Shown one piece after another: positions 49,648-58,846 of a DNA stretch of 64,000 nt. The first letter of the stretch is position 1, and every line of letters begins with the position of its first letter. Position numbers and translations under genes: made by a program. Source of the DNA: RPQJ01 sp963732415 (GTDB lineage Bacteria > Pseudomonadota > Gammaproteobacteria > Steroidobacterales > Steroidobacteraceae); NCBI GenBank assembly GCA_963732415.1, contig CAVSZK010000019.1, positions 186,001-250,000 on the forward strand, given 5' to 3'. The notes under the pieces are model-generated. The model ran no database searches. It was not told the DNA's origin and worked only from the letters and a program-made list of their open reading frames with translations.

Positions 49648-51780
49648 TCAGCGGCGCCGGGCTGCGCTGATCACGTTTGACAGGCCTGACAAGCGGCCCA
49701 GCAACCGGCTTAGTTCCTCCAGGCCGTGCACGGTCACGGTCATGTCCACCGTCGCGGTGTTCTCGGCGGTGTTGGTCACCGTGTTCATCGTCTCGATGCT
49801 GATGTGCTCGTCGGCGAGCACCGACGAGATGTCGCGAACCAGGCCGCGCCGGTCGAAAGCCTCGACCCTTATTGCGACCGGAAACGTGCGCTCCGGCGAG
49901 GGGCGTCCCCAGTCGACGGCCAGCACGCGCCGCGGCTGGCTGTCGCGCATCCTGACAAGGTTCGCGCAGTCCGCGCGGTGGATGCTGACGCCGCGGCCGA
50001 GCGTGATATAGCCGGCGATCGGCTCGGGCGGGACCGGCCGACAACAGCGCGCAATCGTGTTCAGCAGGTCGCCGACGCCGTCCACCACCATGCCGTCCGT
50101 CGCATCGTGCCCTGCGGTGCGGGTGGGCGCCCTGAGCCTGGACGGCTCCCGCTCGTGCTGGCGGCGCTGGATCGCGCCGGCCACCTGCGCCACGGTTATT
50201 TCGCCGTCCCCGAGTCCCACGTAGAGCGAGTCCGCATCAGCGAGTCGCAGCTCGTCCAGGATCTCGGGCAGCGGCAGGCTGCGCACGCCCAATCGCTCGA
50301 TCTCACGCTCGAAGATCTGCCGACCGTGTTCCTTGTTCTGGCCCTCGTCGAGCTTGCGGAACCAGCTGCGCACCTTGCTGCGATTACGGGGCGAGGCGAG
50401 GAATCCCAGTGACGGCACCAGCCAGTCCCGGCTCGGGTTCGGTTGCTTTCCGGTAATGATCTCGACGGTGTCGCCGTTGGCGAGATGGTGGCCCAGCGAG
50501 ACCATGCGGCCATTCACCTTCGCGCCGCGACAGCGATGGCCGAGGTCAGTGTGCACCTGGTAGGCAAAATCGAGCGGTGTGGCCCCGCGCGGGAGGTCAA
50601 CCACCTCGCCCTTGGGGCTGAGCGCATAGACGCGATCCTCGAAGATGTCCGCCTGCAGGCTGTCGAGCAGGTCGGGTTCCAGCCCCAAACGCGCGCTCGG
50701 CTCGAGCAGTTGCCGCAGCCAGTTGATCTTCTGCTGGAAACTGGACTCGGCGCGGCGGCCTTCCTTGTACTGCCAGTGCGCGGCGACACCGAGCTCGGCG
50801 TGATCGTGCATCTCGCGGGTGCGGATCTGGACCTCGAGCGGAAGGCGGCCGGGGCCGATGACCGCCGTGTGCAGCGAACGGTAGTTGTTCTCCTTCGGCG
50901 TCGCGATGTAGTCGTCGAACTCGCCAGGGAGATACGCCCACAAACCGTGCACGATGCCGAGCGCTGCATAGCACTCGGCAACGGTTTCAACCTGGATCCG
51001 TACCGCAAGTACGTCCATGACCTGCTCGAAGGCGAGCGCCTTGCGCTTCATCTTCCTGTAGATGCTGTAGATATGCTTCGGCCGTCCGCTGATCTCGCCG
51101 CTGATACCGGCCTTCTGGAGTTCCCTGCCGATCAGCTCCTGGACGTCCTCGATGTATCGCTCACGCTCGGCGCGTTTCGACTTCAGCCAGCCCGCGATCC
51201 GCTTGTATTCCTCGGGCTCGCTGTAGCGGAAAGCCAGGTCCTCGAGTTCCCACTTGACCTGCCAGATACCGAGTCGATTGGCTAGCGGTGCATAGATTTC
51301 ACGGGTCTCGAGCGCTGCCCAGCGCTGCTCGGCAGGCGATGACTCCTTCATGTTGCGCAGGCGCACGAGTTGCAGCGCGAGCCTGAGCAGAACCAGTCGC
51401 ACGTCCGATGCGAGTGACAGCAGCAGCTTGCGGACTCCTTCCGCCTGCTGTGGCTTCATCGGCTGGCCAGGGTTCCAGTCCAGCGGGATCCCGATGCCCA
51501 CGACGCGTTCGACCTCGCGGGCGAGCCTGACCGCCGCCGCACCGAAGTAATCCTGGGCGCAGGCATCGTCGAGCGCGCCTTCCTCGAGCCAGGGAATCAG
51601 CAAGCCGGCGAGCAGCAGGTCTTCATCCACCCGCAGCCCGGCAAGCAATGCGGCAAGTTCGACGCTTTGCGCGGCTGCACGGCCGGGCGCGAGCGTCTGC
51701 AGCAGCCCGAGGGCCGTGCGGACACGCGGTGTCTGGGAGTCTGGATCGAATTCGGCGGGCTTCACAGCGTGCGCTATCAT
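49648..51780 (-). CDS. relA: GTP pyrophosphokinase RelA ((p)ppGpp synthetase)
   Basis: 710-residue stringent-response enzyme that makes (p)ppGpp on stalled ribosomes. The N-terminal hydrolase domain lacks the HDxxED motif, as in monofunctional RelA. The synthetase domain has 'RPKHIYSIYRKMKRK', 'DVLAVRIQVETV' and 'GEFDDYIATPKENNYRSLHT' with the RelA-type E-F-D-D signature. TGS ('ALSPKGEVVDLPRGATPLDF'), conserved cysteines ('TIARCCRPVPPEPIAGY') and a C-terminal ACT domain follow. ATG at 51780 was chosen by alignment with the family; the open frame continues upstream into ruvC on the other strand and is not used. Confidence 0.94.
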   Translation of the reverse strand: MIAHAVKPAEFDPDSQTPRVRTALGLLQTLAPGRAAAQSVELAALLAGLRVDEDLLLAGLLIPWLEEGALDDACAQDYFGAAAVRLAREVERVVGIGIPLDWNPGQPMKPQQAEGVRKLLLSLASDVRLVLLRLALQLVRLRNMKESSPAEQRWAALETREIYAPLANRLGIWQVKWELEDLAFRYSEPEEYKRIAGWLKSKRAERERYIEDVQELIGRELQKAGISGEISGRPKHIYSIYRKMKRKALAFEQVMDVLAVRIQVETVAECYAALGIVHGLWAYLPGEFDDYIATPKENNYRSLHTAVIGPGRLPLEVQIRTREMHDHAELGVAAHWQYKEGRRAESSFQQKINWLRQLLEPSARLGLEPDLLDSLQADIFEDRVYALSPKGEVVDLPRGATPLDFAYQVHTDLGHRCRGAKVNGRMVSLGHHLANGDTVEIITGKQPNPSRDWLVPSLGFLASPRNRSKVRSWFRKLDEGQNKEHGRQIFEREIERLGVRSLPLPEILDELRLADADSLYVGLGDGEITVAQVAGAIQRRQHEREPSRLRAPTRTAGHDATDGMVVDGVGDLLNTIARCCRPVPPEPIAGYITLGRGVSIHRADCANLVRMRDSQPRRVLAVDWGRPSPERTFPVAIRVEAFDRRGLVRDISSVLADEHISIETMNTVTNTAENTATVDMTVTVHGLEELSRLLGRLSGLSNVISAARRR

Positions 51781-51888
51781 ACGCTGCAGTCGTAACGTCT
51801 CCCGTGAGGTGAGGATTTGCCCAGGCTCAGTCGAGGTGGCCGGCGCTGGGCGCTTCCTTCCGGGGGCCATTTGACCGGCGGACCGTCG

Positions 51889-52398
51889 GTGCGGATCCTG
51901 GGGCTCGACCCGGGCTCGGCAGCGACCGGCTTTGGCGTCATCGACTGGGCCGGCGGCGAGGCCCGCTACGTGACCAGCGGTGCGATCCGCACCAGCGGTG
52001 CCGAATTCCCGCCGCGCCTGCGACAGATATTCGAGGGCGTGCTCCAACTGATGCACGAGTATCGGCCGGCAGAGGTCGCCATCGAGCGGGTGTTCATGCA
52101 CCGCAACGCTGACAGTGCGCTCAAGCTTGGACAGGCGCGCGGCGCGGCGCTCTGCGCGGCCTTTTCGACGGAACCGACGGTTTTTGAATATGCGGCGCGC
52201 GAGGTGAAGCTCGCGGTGGTTGGCAAGGGCGGGGCACAGAAGGAGCAGGTTCAATTGATGGTTATGACGCTGCTCAAGCTCAGCGGCGAACTGGGTCCAG
52301 ATGCCGCCGATGCAATCGCCATCGCACTTTGCCATGCCTATTCCAGGCAGGCGAAGCTGGCGGTCGCGAGCGGCGCGGCGGCGGGGGCGATCCCTTGA
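51889..52398 (+). CDS. ruvC: Holliday junction resolvase RuvC (GTG start)
   Basis: 169-residue endonuclease that cuts Holliday junctions. Catalytic acids are in 'RILGLDPGSAATGFGVID' (Asp near residue 7), 'EVAIERVFMHRNADSAL' (Glu) and 'GPDAADAIAIALCH' (two Asp). GTG at 51889 gives the family-standard start; a TTG at 51871 would add six residues. It is divergent from relA with about 108 bases between. Its TGA overlaps the ruvA start. The yebC gene often found upstream is absent. Confidence 0.95.
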   Translation: MRILGLDPGSAATGFGVIDWAGGEARYVTSGAIRTSGAEFPPRLRQIFEGVLQLMHEYRPAEVAIERVFMHRNADSALKLGQARGAALCAAFSTEPTVFEYAAREVKLAVVGKGGAQKEQVQLMVMTLLKLSGELGPDAADAIAIALCHAYSRQAKLAVASGAAAGAIP

Positions 52399-52997
52399 TC
52401 GGATTCCTGCGCGGGCGCCTTGCGGCCAAGCATCCACCGTCGCTGGTGGTGGACGTGGGCGGGGTCGGCTACGAGGTCGAAGCGCCGATGTCCACGTTCT
52501 ACGGCCTGCCGTCGGTCGGTGCCGAGGTCATGCTGCACACGCACCTCGTGGTGCGCGAGGACGCACATGTACTGTTCGGTTTCGGTACCGAGCGTGAGCG
52601 GAGCCTGTTCCGCGAGGTGATCAAGGTCTCGGGTGTCGGGCCTCGCATCGCGCTCGCGATCCTCTCCGGCATCAGCGTCGACGATTTCAACCGCTGCGTG
52701 GAGGCGGACGACGCGGCTACGCTGGTGCGCGTGCCGGGCATCGGGCGCAAGACGGCGGAGCGCCTGATCATCGAGATGCGCGACCGGCTCAAGGTCCTCG
52801 CCGGACCTGCGGCCGGTGGTGGGCTGGCAGGAGCGCCCGCCGGTGCCCAGTTGAGCCCGCAGGCCGAGGCCTTCAGCGCGCTGGTGGCGCTGGGCTACAA
52901 GCCGGCAGAGGTTACGCGGCTGCTGCAGAAGGTGGAGCCGTCCGTGACCACCACCGAAGAGATGATCCGCCACGCGCTGCGCGCGGCGGCAGGTTGA
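52395..52997 (+). CDS. ruvA: Holliday junction helicase subunit RuvA (TTG start)
   Basis: 200-residue tetrameric protein that binds four-way junctions and loads RuvB. The start is TTG at 52395, overlapping the ruvC stop (TTGA), and yields the expected 'IGFLRGRLAAKHPPSLVVDV' N-terminus. Domain I is followed by HhH motifs ('VSGVGPRIALAILSGIS', 'RVPGIGRKTAERLIIEM') and the C-terminal RuvB-binding domain ('EAFSALVALGYKPAEVTRLL'). Length matches E. coli RuvA (203). Confidence 0.95.
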   Translation: MIGFLRGRLAAKHPPSLVVDVGGVGYEVEAPMSTFYGLPSVGAEVMLHTHLVVREDAHVLFGFGTERERSLFREVIKVSGVGPRIALAILSGISVDDFNRCVEADDAATLVRVPGIGRKTAERLIIEMRDRLKVLAGPAAGGGLAGAPAGAQLSPQAEAFSALVALGYKPAEVTRLLQKVEPSVTTTEEMIRHALRAAAG

Positions 52998-53013
52998 CGG
53001 CGGGGTGCACTGA

Positions 53014-54054
53014 ATGATCGAACAGGATCGCGTGATCTCGGCGGGTCCTCAGCGGGACGAGGAAGTCTACGACCGCGCTGTGAGGCCGAAGTCGCTGGCC
53101 GACTACGTCGGCCAGGCGCCGATGAAGGCGCAGATGGAGATCTTCATCCAGGCCGCGCGGCAGCGCGGCGAGGCACTGGACCACGTGCTGATCTTCGGCC
53201 CGCCGGGCCTCGGCAAGACCACGCTCGCGCACGTCATCGCCAATGAGCTGGGCGTGGGCTTCAAGCAGACCTCGGGCCCGGTGCTCGAGCGGCCGGGAGA
53301 CCTGGCGGCGCTGCTTACCAACCTGCAGCCCAACGAAATCCTGTTTGTGGATGAGATTCACCGGCTGAGCCCGGTAGTCGAGGAAATCCTCTACCCGGCG
53401 CTCGAGGATTTCCAGCTCGACATCGTGATCGGCGAGGGACCCGGCGCGCGCTCGATCAAGATAGACCTGCCGCCCTTCACGCTGGTAGGCGCGACCACTC
53501 GTGCCGGGCTGCTGACCTCCCCGCTCCGCGACCGCTTCGGCATCGTCCAGCGCCTCGAGTTCTATGGTCACGACGACCTGCAGAAGATCGTCGAGCGCTC
53601 GGCGCGGATCCTGGGCGTTCCGACCGACGAGCAGGGCGCCGTCCGCATCGCGCAGCGTTCACGCGGCACGCCGCGCATTGCCAATCGGCTGCTGCGCCGG
53701 GTGCGGGACTTTGCCGAGGTCAAGGCTGATGGACACGTCACGGATGCGGTGGCGCAGGGCGCGCTCGACCTTCTCGACGTCGACCCCCAGGGCTTCGACC
53801 CGATGGATCGCAGGCTGATGCTGACGATCATCGAGAAATTCGACGGCGGCCCGGTTGGCGTGGACAGCCTCGCCGCGGCCCTCGGCGAGGAGCGCGGAAC
53901 GATCGAGGACGTGATCGAGCCTTTCCTGATCCAGCAGGGCTACATCGCGCGCACGGCCCGCGGCCGCATCGCAAGCAGGAACGCATACCTTCACTTCGGC
54001 CTGACGCCGCCCGCGCTCGAGCGGCCCGGCACCATTGGCCTCTTCGACGCATGA
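53014..54054 (+). CDS. ruvB: Holliday junction branch-migration ATPase RuvB
   Basis: 346-residue AAA+ motor. It has 'RPKSLADYVGQAPMKAQMEI', Walker A 'GPPGLGKTTLAHV', Walker B 'ILFVDEIHRLSPVVEE', sensor 1 'TLVGATTRAGLLTSPLRDRF' and the arginine finger/sensor 2 region 'RSRGTPRIANRLLRRVRDF'. The C-terminal winged helix ends in 'IEPFLIQQGYIARTARGR'. It lies 16 bases after ruvA. The tolQ gene follows after 12 bases, with no ybgC between. Confidence 0.97.
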   Translation: MIEQDRVISAGPQRDEEVYDRAVRPKSLADYVGQAPMKAQMEIFIQAARQRGEALDHVLIFGPPGLGKTTLAHVIANELGVGFKQTSGPVLERPGDLAALLTNLQPNEILFVDEIHRLSPVVEEILYPALEDFQLDIVIGEGPGARSIKIDLPPFTLVGATTRAGLLTSPLRDRFGIVQRLEFYGHDDLQKIVERSARILGVPTDEQGAVRIAQRSRGTPRIANRLLRRVRDFAEVKADGHVTDAVAQGALDLLDVDPQGFDPMDRRLMLTIIEKFDGGPVGVDSLAAALGEERGTIEDVIEPFLIQQGYIARTARGRIASRNAYLHFGLTPPALERPGTIGLFDA

Positions 54055-54066
54055 GGATGACTGACG

Positions 54067-54741
54067 ATGGGTGACCACTCCGCGCTCGACCTGATTCTCG
54101 GTGCCAGCTTCCCGGTGCAATGCGTGCTGGCGCTGCTCGCGGCCGCCTCGGTCATGTCGTGGGCCATCATCCTGCGCAAGCGCCGTGTGCTCAACGAGGC
54201 GCGCGATACAGCCGATGCGTTCGAGGACAAGTTCTGGTCCGGCGGGGACCTCGCGGTCCTGTACAAGTCGCTTGAGGGGGGGTCGCCGGTCGGCATGTCC
54301 GGGGTCTTCGTGGCCGGCTTCCGGGAATTCTCGCGCCTGCGCCAGCGGGTCAGCCAGGGCGGTGGGCAGCTGCTCGAGGGCAGTCGCAGGGCGATGAAGG
54401 TTGCGCAGCTGCGCGAGACGGATCGTCTCGAGCAGAACCTGGCGACGCTTGCGACCATCGGCTCGACCAGTCCCTATGTCGGCTTGTTCGGCACGGTGTG
54501 GGGCATCATGGGTGCGTTCCAGGGCCTGGGGGCGGTGCAGCAGGCCACGCTTGCGACCGTGGCGCCGGCAATCGCCGAGGCGCTGATTGCAACCGCGATG
54601 GGCCTGTTCGCGGCGATACCGGCCGTGATCGCTTACAACCGCTACGCCGACCAGGTCGGCCGGCTCGAGCTGCGCTACGACACTTTCATGGAGGAGTTCT
54701 CGACCATCCTGCAGCGCCACGCGGGCGTGGACGGCGATTGA
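54067..54741 (+). CDS. tolQ: Tol-Pal system motor subunit TolQ
   Basis: 224-residue inner-membrane protein that with TolR uses the proton gradient to energise TolA. Three membrane helices are visible (about residues 15-38, 130-155, 165-190). The ExbB/TolQ signature 'LATIGSTSPYVGLFGTVWGI' and 'ATVAPAIAEALIATAMGLFA' contain the proton-channel threonine region. It starts 12 bases after ruvB. Confidence 0.96.
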   Translation: MGDHSALDLILGASFPVQCVLALLAAASVMSWAIILRKRRVLNEARDTADAFEDKFWSGGDLAVLYKSLEGGSPVGMSGVFVAGFREFSRLRQRVSQGGGQLLEGSRRAMKVAQLRETDRLEQNLATLATIGSTSPYVGLFGTVWGIMGAFQGLGAVQQATLATVAPAIAEALIATAMGLFAAIPAVIAYNRYADQVGRLELRYDTFMEEFSTILQRHAGVDGD

Positions 54742-54751
54742 GGGCGCGACG

Positions 54752-55195
54752 GTGAGAAACAAGCGCGGCCGGCGGCTGATGGGCGAAATCAACGTCGTCC
54801 CCTACATCGACGTGATGCTGGTGCTGCTGGTCATCTTCATGGTGACGGCGCCAATGCTGAGCCAGGGAATCAAGGTGGACCTGCCGGAGGCCGCCGCAGA
54901 GCCCCTCCCGCAGGACAAGCTCGATTTTCTCGTACTCAGCGTCGAGGCGGATGGGCAGATGTACCTCAACATTGGCGACCCCAACCAGCCGCTCACCGCC
55001 GATCGTGTACTGGAAGTGGCATCTGCCGCGATGCGCAGGGAACCTGAGCGCCCCGTTCTGGTCAAGGCAGATACGGCCGTAGCTTATGGCCGCGTCGTGG
55101 AGGGCATGGTGCTGCTGCAGCAATCGGGCGCGAAAAAGGTTGGTTTCGCGACGCAACCACCGATCGCCGAGGCGCGCCCACGCGCGCAACGCTGA
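54752..55195 (+). CDS. tolR: Tol-Pal system protein TolR (GTG start)
   Basis: 147-residue single-pass ExbD/TolR protein. The essential protonatable aspartate is in 'INVVPYIDVMLVLLVIFMV' (about residue 18), inside the only membrane helix. The periplasmic domain includes 'PVLVKADTAVAYGRVVEGMV'. GTG at 54752 lies ten bases after tolQ, and no nearer ATG keeps the 'GRRLMGEINVVPYIDV' lead-in. Confidence 0.95.
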   Translation: MRNKRGRRLMGEINVVPYIDVMLVLLVIFMVTAPMLSQGIKVDLPEAAAEPLPQDKLDFLVLSVEADGQMYLNIGDPNQPLTADRVLEVASAAMRREPERPVLVKADTAVAYGRVVEGMVLLQQSGAKKVGFATQPPIAEARPRAQR

Positions 55196-55198
55196 GCG

Positions 55199-56074
55199 AT
55201 GGCGGGGTTTGCGCGCGAACACCTTCGCCCGTTGATCGGGTCGGCGGCCCTGCACCTGCTGCTGATTGCGCTCGTGGCAGGCATGGCGCTGCGCTGGACC
55301 AGACCCCAGGAGCCGGTGCAGCTCGCGATCGAAGGCTTCGTCGTCGACGCGAAAGACCTGCCCAAGTCGGTGCGCTCCGGCAAGAGACCACCAACGCCAC
55401 GGCCGGAACCCGTGCCGGAGCCTGCCAAGAAAGTGCAGCCACCGCCGCCGGTCGAGGATACGCAGGCGCGTGAGCGGGCGGAGGCGGAAGCAGCCGAGCG
55501 TGCCCGCACTGAGCGCGCGCAGGCCGAGCAGTTGAAAGCCCGCGAGGAAGTCGCTGCGAGCAAGCGACGCAAGCAGGAACAGGCCGAGGCCCAGAAGAAG
55601 CAGGCCGCCGACGAGGCGCGCCGCAAGACCGAGGCGGATGCCGAGCGGAAGAAGGCGGACGACGCCGCGGAGGCGAAGCGGGTAAGGGAAGCACAGGAGA
55701 CGGCCGCCAGGGACGCCAAGGCAAAGGCGGCGCGGCAGGCGGAACTGCAGCGGCAGCTCGCTGCGGAAGAAGAGGAGGGGCTGTCGCTTGCCCGGTCAGG
55801 TGTGAAGGACGAATACCGGTCGCTGCTGACGCAGGCGATCGAGCGCAACTGGATCCGGCCACCCTCGGCTCGCGCAGGACTTGCCTGTACGCTGTATGTG
55901 AACCAGGCGACCGGCGGAACGGTGGTTGACGTCAAGCTCGGCGCCTGCAACGGTGACGAGGCGGTGCGTGAGTCGATCGTGAATGCCGTGTATCGTGCCT
56001 CTCCGCTGCCGCCGCCGAGCGACCCGCGGGCGTTCGAGCGCAGGCTCGAGATCTTGTTCAAGCCGACGGAGTAG
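55199..56074 (+). CDS. tolA: Tol-Pal system protein TolA
   Basis: 291-residue protein spanning the periplasm. One N-terminal membrane helix (about residues 13-32) is followed by a Pro-rich segment, a long Ala/Glu/Lys/Arg-rich helical domain (about residues 85-195) and a C-terminal domain ('RSLLTQAIERNWIRPPS', 'ACTLYVNQATGGTVVDVKLG', 'RLEILFKP') that contacts TolB and Pal. It is shorter than E. coli TolA (421), mainly in the helical spacer. The position after tolR and the low-complexity centre make the call firm. Confidence 0.93.
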   Translation: MAGFAREHLRPLIGSAALHLLLIALVAGMALRWTRPQEPVQLAIEGFVVDAKDLPKSVRSGKRPPTPRPEPVPEPAKKVQPPPPVEDTQARERAEAEAAERARTERAQAEQLKAREEVAASKRRKQEQAEAQKKQAADEARRKTEADAERKKADDAAEAKRVREAQETAARDAKAKAARQAELQRQLAAEEEEGLSLARSGVKDEYRSLLTQAIERNWIRPPSARAGLACTLYVNQATGGTVVDVKLGACNGDEAVRESIVNAVYRASPLPPPSDPRAFERRLEILFKPTE

Positions 56075-56081
56075 GGTTTTG

Positions 56082-57401
56082 ATGAATGCTGACGGAGTGA
56101 CTGCGCGCTGGGCCATGGCACGAATCCTGGCGCTGGTCGTGATGCTGGCGGCCGCGGCCGCGGCCGCACCGGCGCGGGCGCAGTTGCGGCTCGACATCAC
56201 CGAGGGCGTAAAGGACGCAGTGCCGGTCGCTGTGGTCCCATTTGGCGGCCAGGCCGAGGGTGGCGCGACGGACGTTGCCGCCATCGTCGCCGGGGACCTG
56301 AGGCTCAGCGGGCGCTTCGCGCCACTGGACCGGCAGGACATGGTGACCCGCCCGACGAGCGGCGGACAGGTCCGATTCGAGGACTGGCGCCTGCTCAAGG
56401 CCGACTATATCGTGGTCGGAAGCGTGGACGGTGGCAATACGGCCGTATCGTTCGAGCTGCTCAACGTCCAGACCGGGCAGCAGCTGCTGGCACAGACGAT
56501 CCCGGCATCGGCCAGTAATCTCCGCGCGGTCGCGCACCACATATCCGACCTGGTGTTCGAGCGATTGACCGGCATCCCCGGCGCGTTCTCGACCCGGATC
56601 GCCTACATCTCCGTCGAGGGCAAGCCACCTTCCCAGCGCTACCGCCTGCTGGTCGCCGACGCTGACGGGTACAACCCGCGCACGGTGGCAGAATCGGACG
56701 ATCCGCTGATGTCGCCATCGTGGTCGCCAGACGGGCAGAACCTCGCCTACGTGTCCTTCGAGACCAAGGCCTCGGCGGTCTACGTGCAGCGACTCGCCAC
56801 TGGCGAGCGTCGCCGGGTATCTGCCCGGGCGGGTATCAACGGTGCGCCGGCCTACTCGCCGGACGGCACCCGGCTCGCACTGACCCTCTCGCGAGGCAGT
56901 AACCTCGACATCTACGTGCTCGACCTCGCGACGCAGGCGCTGACCAGGATTACTTCCAACGACGCGATCGACACGGAAGCCACCTGGACCCCGGACGGGA
57001 AGGCGCTGTACTTCACCTCCGACCGGGCGGGCAGCCCGCAGATCTACCGCGTGAACCTGGCGACGCCTTCCGACGTCCAGCGCGTGACCTACACCAATGG
57101 GTACAACGCGCGGCCGCGGGTGTCTCCCGACGGCAAGTCGCTCGCAATGGTGACGCAGGACCGCGGCTACCGGATCGCGCTGATGGACCTCGACAATCGC
57201 ACGCTGCGGATGCTGACCAACGGGCGCCAGGACGAATCCCCCAGCTTTGCGCCAAATGGGGCCGTAATCATCTACGCAACCGAGGACCGCGGTCCGGGTT
57301 CGCTCGCGATGGTGTCCAGCGATGGTCGTTACCAGGAACGCCTGCGTTCGGAGCAGGGGGACGTTCGCGAACCCGCCTGGTCGCCTTATCCGCCGCGCTG
57401 A
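56082..57401 (+). CDS. tolB: Tol-Pal system protein TolB
   Basis: 439-residue periplasmic beta-propeller. The signal peptide ends 'AAPARAQLRLDI' near residue 33; the N-terminal domain has 'PVAVVPFGGQ' and 'DLRLSGRFAPLDR'. The six-bladed propeller shows repeated WD40-like segments: 'SPSWSPDGQNLAYVSFE', 'GAPAYSPDGTRLALTLS', 'EATWTPDGKALYFTSDR' and 'RPRVSPDGKSLAMVTQD'. ATG at 56082 is used; an ATG at 56115 could also begin the signal peptide. Confidence 0.96.
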   Translation: MNADGVTARWAMARILALVVMLAAAAAAAPARAQLRLDITEGVKDAVPVAVVPFGGQAEGGATDVAAIVAGDLRLSGRFAPLDRQDMVTRPTSGGQVRFEDWRLLKADYIVVGSVDGGNTAVSFELLNVQTGQQLLAQTIPASASNLRAVAHHISDLVFERLTGIPGAFSTRIAYISVEGKPPSQRYRLLVADADGYNPRTVAESDDPLMSPSWSPDGQNLAYVSFETKASAVYVQRLATGERRRVSARAGINGAPAYSPDGTRLALTLSRGSNLDIYVLDLATQALTRITSNDAIDTEATWTPDGKALYFTSDRAGSPQIYRVNLATPSDVQRVTYTNGYNARPRVSPDGKSLAMVTQDRGYRIALMDLDNRTLRMLTNGRQDESPSFAPNGAVIIYATEDRGPGSLAMVSSDGRYQERLRSEQGDVREPAWSPYPPR

Positions 57402-57494
57402 TGATTGCGCGTAACCATTGTGGTAAAAGGCGCGCACGATGCGCGCGCCCAACCGGTCCGTGATCCACGACGATTTCCCAGGAGCCTGCCTTTC

Positions 57495-58019
57495 ATGAAG
57501 CTGATCCACGTACTTGCGCTCGTCGTGCTTTCGACGAGTATTGCCGCCTGCACCAAGCCCACGCAGACCAAGCCAGTCGCGCAGACGCCTGCCGCGCAGA
57601 CCGATGGCGCATCGACCAGCGGTATCGACCAGGGCGCCGCGCCGTCGGGCACGCTGACCCCGCAGCAGCAGGCGCTGGCGCAATTGAAGACGAAGAACAT
57701 CATCTACTTCGACTATGACAGCAGCGGCATCCCGCCTGAGTATCTCGCGATCGTTACGGAAAACGCCGCGTACCTGGTGAAGTATCCGACCGCCCGTGTC
57801 CGCCTCGAGGGCAACACCGACGAGCGCGGCACGCGCGAGTACAACATCGGACTCGGCGAGCGTCGTGCGCAGGTGGTCAGGAATGCGCTGCTCGCGCAGG
57901 GCGTCGCGGATGCGCAGATCACGACCGTAAGCTACGGCGAGGAGCGCCCGGCCGTGGAAGGCCACGATGAGGCTGCCTATGCGCAGAATCGCCGGGTCGA
58001 GTTCGTCTACGGGCAGTGA
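57495..58019 (+). CDS. pal: Peptidoglycan-associated lipoprotein Pal
   Basis: 174-residue outer-membrane lipoprotein that tethers the outer membrane to peptidoglycan. Lipobox 'SIAAC' ends the signal peptide near residue 18. After a Thr/Ala/Gln-rich linker comes the OmpA-like domain: 'NIIYFDYDSSGIPPEYLAI', 'VRLEGNTDERGTREYNIGLG' with the diaminopimelate-binding Asp and Arg, and 'QNRRVEFVYGQ'. ATG at 57495 follows AGGAG at ten bases. Confidence 0.97.
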   Translation: MKLIHVLALVVLSTSIAACTKPTQTKPVAQTPAAQTDGASTSGIDQGAAPSGTLTPQQQALAQLKTKNIIYFDYDSSGIPPEYLAIVTENAAYLVKYPTARVRLEGNTDERGTREYNIGLGERRAQVVRNALLAQGVADAQITTVSYGEERPAVEGHDEAAYAQNRRVEFVYGQ

Positions 58020-58846
58020 TGGCCGTGAGATCACACGTCAGGGCAATGGCGGGCATCGTCCTGCTCGGGTGGAGTGCGGTGTCGCTGGCCACGGCGAGCA
58101 ACAAGGAACTCGAGGCCCGTGCCAACGAAACCGATGCGCGCCTGGCAGCGGTCGAGCGAGCGAACCAGACGCTGGTGCAGTTGCAGCAGCAAGTCGAAGC
58201 CTTGCGGCAGGATCTGCGTACGCTGCGCGGCCAGGTGGACGAAGCGAGGCACGAGATCGAAGGTCTCAGGAAGCAGCAGCGTGACCTCTATTCCGACCTG
58301 GACCGCAGGGTGCTGCTGATCGAGAACGGAGTGCATCCGGGCGTCGCCAGCACGGAGCCGATCGACCGTCAGCCGGGTGCTGATGTGCCGGCCGGCTATG
58401 GAACGTCGCGACCAGCGGCGGCACCAGTCTCCGGCACCACGGAAGACCAGGTCCGGGCCGCGGACGAGACGACTGTCTACAGCGATGCTTTCGCAGCACT
58501 CAAGGCGGGGCGCTACGAGGAGGCCGCGCGCGGCTTCCAGCTGTACCTGACAAAGTACCCGGACGGCCCGAGGGCCGACTACGCCACTTACTGGCTGGGC
58601 GAGTCGATGTACGCGCAGCGGGACTTCGTCACGTCGCTGAAGTTGTTCCAGAGGGTTGTCAGCAACTTCCCGGACTCACGCAAGGCGCCGGACGCGATGC
58701 TGAAGGTCGCCTACTGCCAGTACGAACTCAAGGCATTCCGCAACGCCCGCGGCACACTGCAGAAAGTCGTTGCCAGCTTCCCGGGCACCGACGCAGCCCG
58801 GCTGGCCGAGCAGCGGCTCGTCCAGATGGACACCGAAGGTCGGTGA
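58019..58846 (+). CDS. cpoB: Cell division coordinator CpoB (YbgF)
   Basis: 275-residue periplasmic protein that links Tol-Pal to septal peptidoglycan synthesis. A signal peptide (to about residue 26) is followed by a trimerising coiled coil (residues 30-95, 'VEALRQDLRTLRGQVDEARH'), a linker and TPRs ('YSDAFAALKAGRYEEAARGF', 'YWLGESMYAQRDFVTSLKLF', 'FRNARGTLQKVVASFPGT'). Start ATG overlaps the pal stop (TGATG). The order pal-cpoB-queE-queC is common in gammaproteobacteria. Confidence 0.95.
   Translation: MAVRSHVRAMAGIVLLGWSAVSLATASNKELEARANETDARLAAVERANQTLVQLQQQVEALRQDLRTLRGQVDEARHEIEGLRKQQRDLYSDLDRRVLLIENGVHPGVASTEPIDRQPGADVPAGYGTSRPAAAPVSGTTEDQVRAADETTVYSDAFAALKAGRYEEAARGFQLYLTKYPDGPRADYATYWLGESMYAQRDFVTSLKLFQRVVSNFPDSRKAPDAMLKVAYCQYELKAFRNARGTLQKVVASFPGTDAARLAEQRLVQMDTEGR

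Noticed and set aside
51781..52437. Upstream extension of relA to 929 codons
   Set aside because: The extension runs opposite ruvC, and its first 200 residues do not resemble any RelA N-terminus. The ATG at 51780 matches the family.
56058..58034. 658-codon minus-strand open frame opposite tolB and pal
   Set aside because: It covers two conserved plus-strand genes and encodes a low-complexity His/Arg/Val-rich product with no family resemblance.
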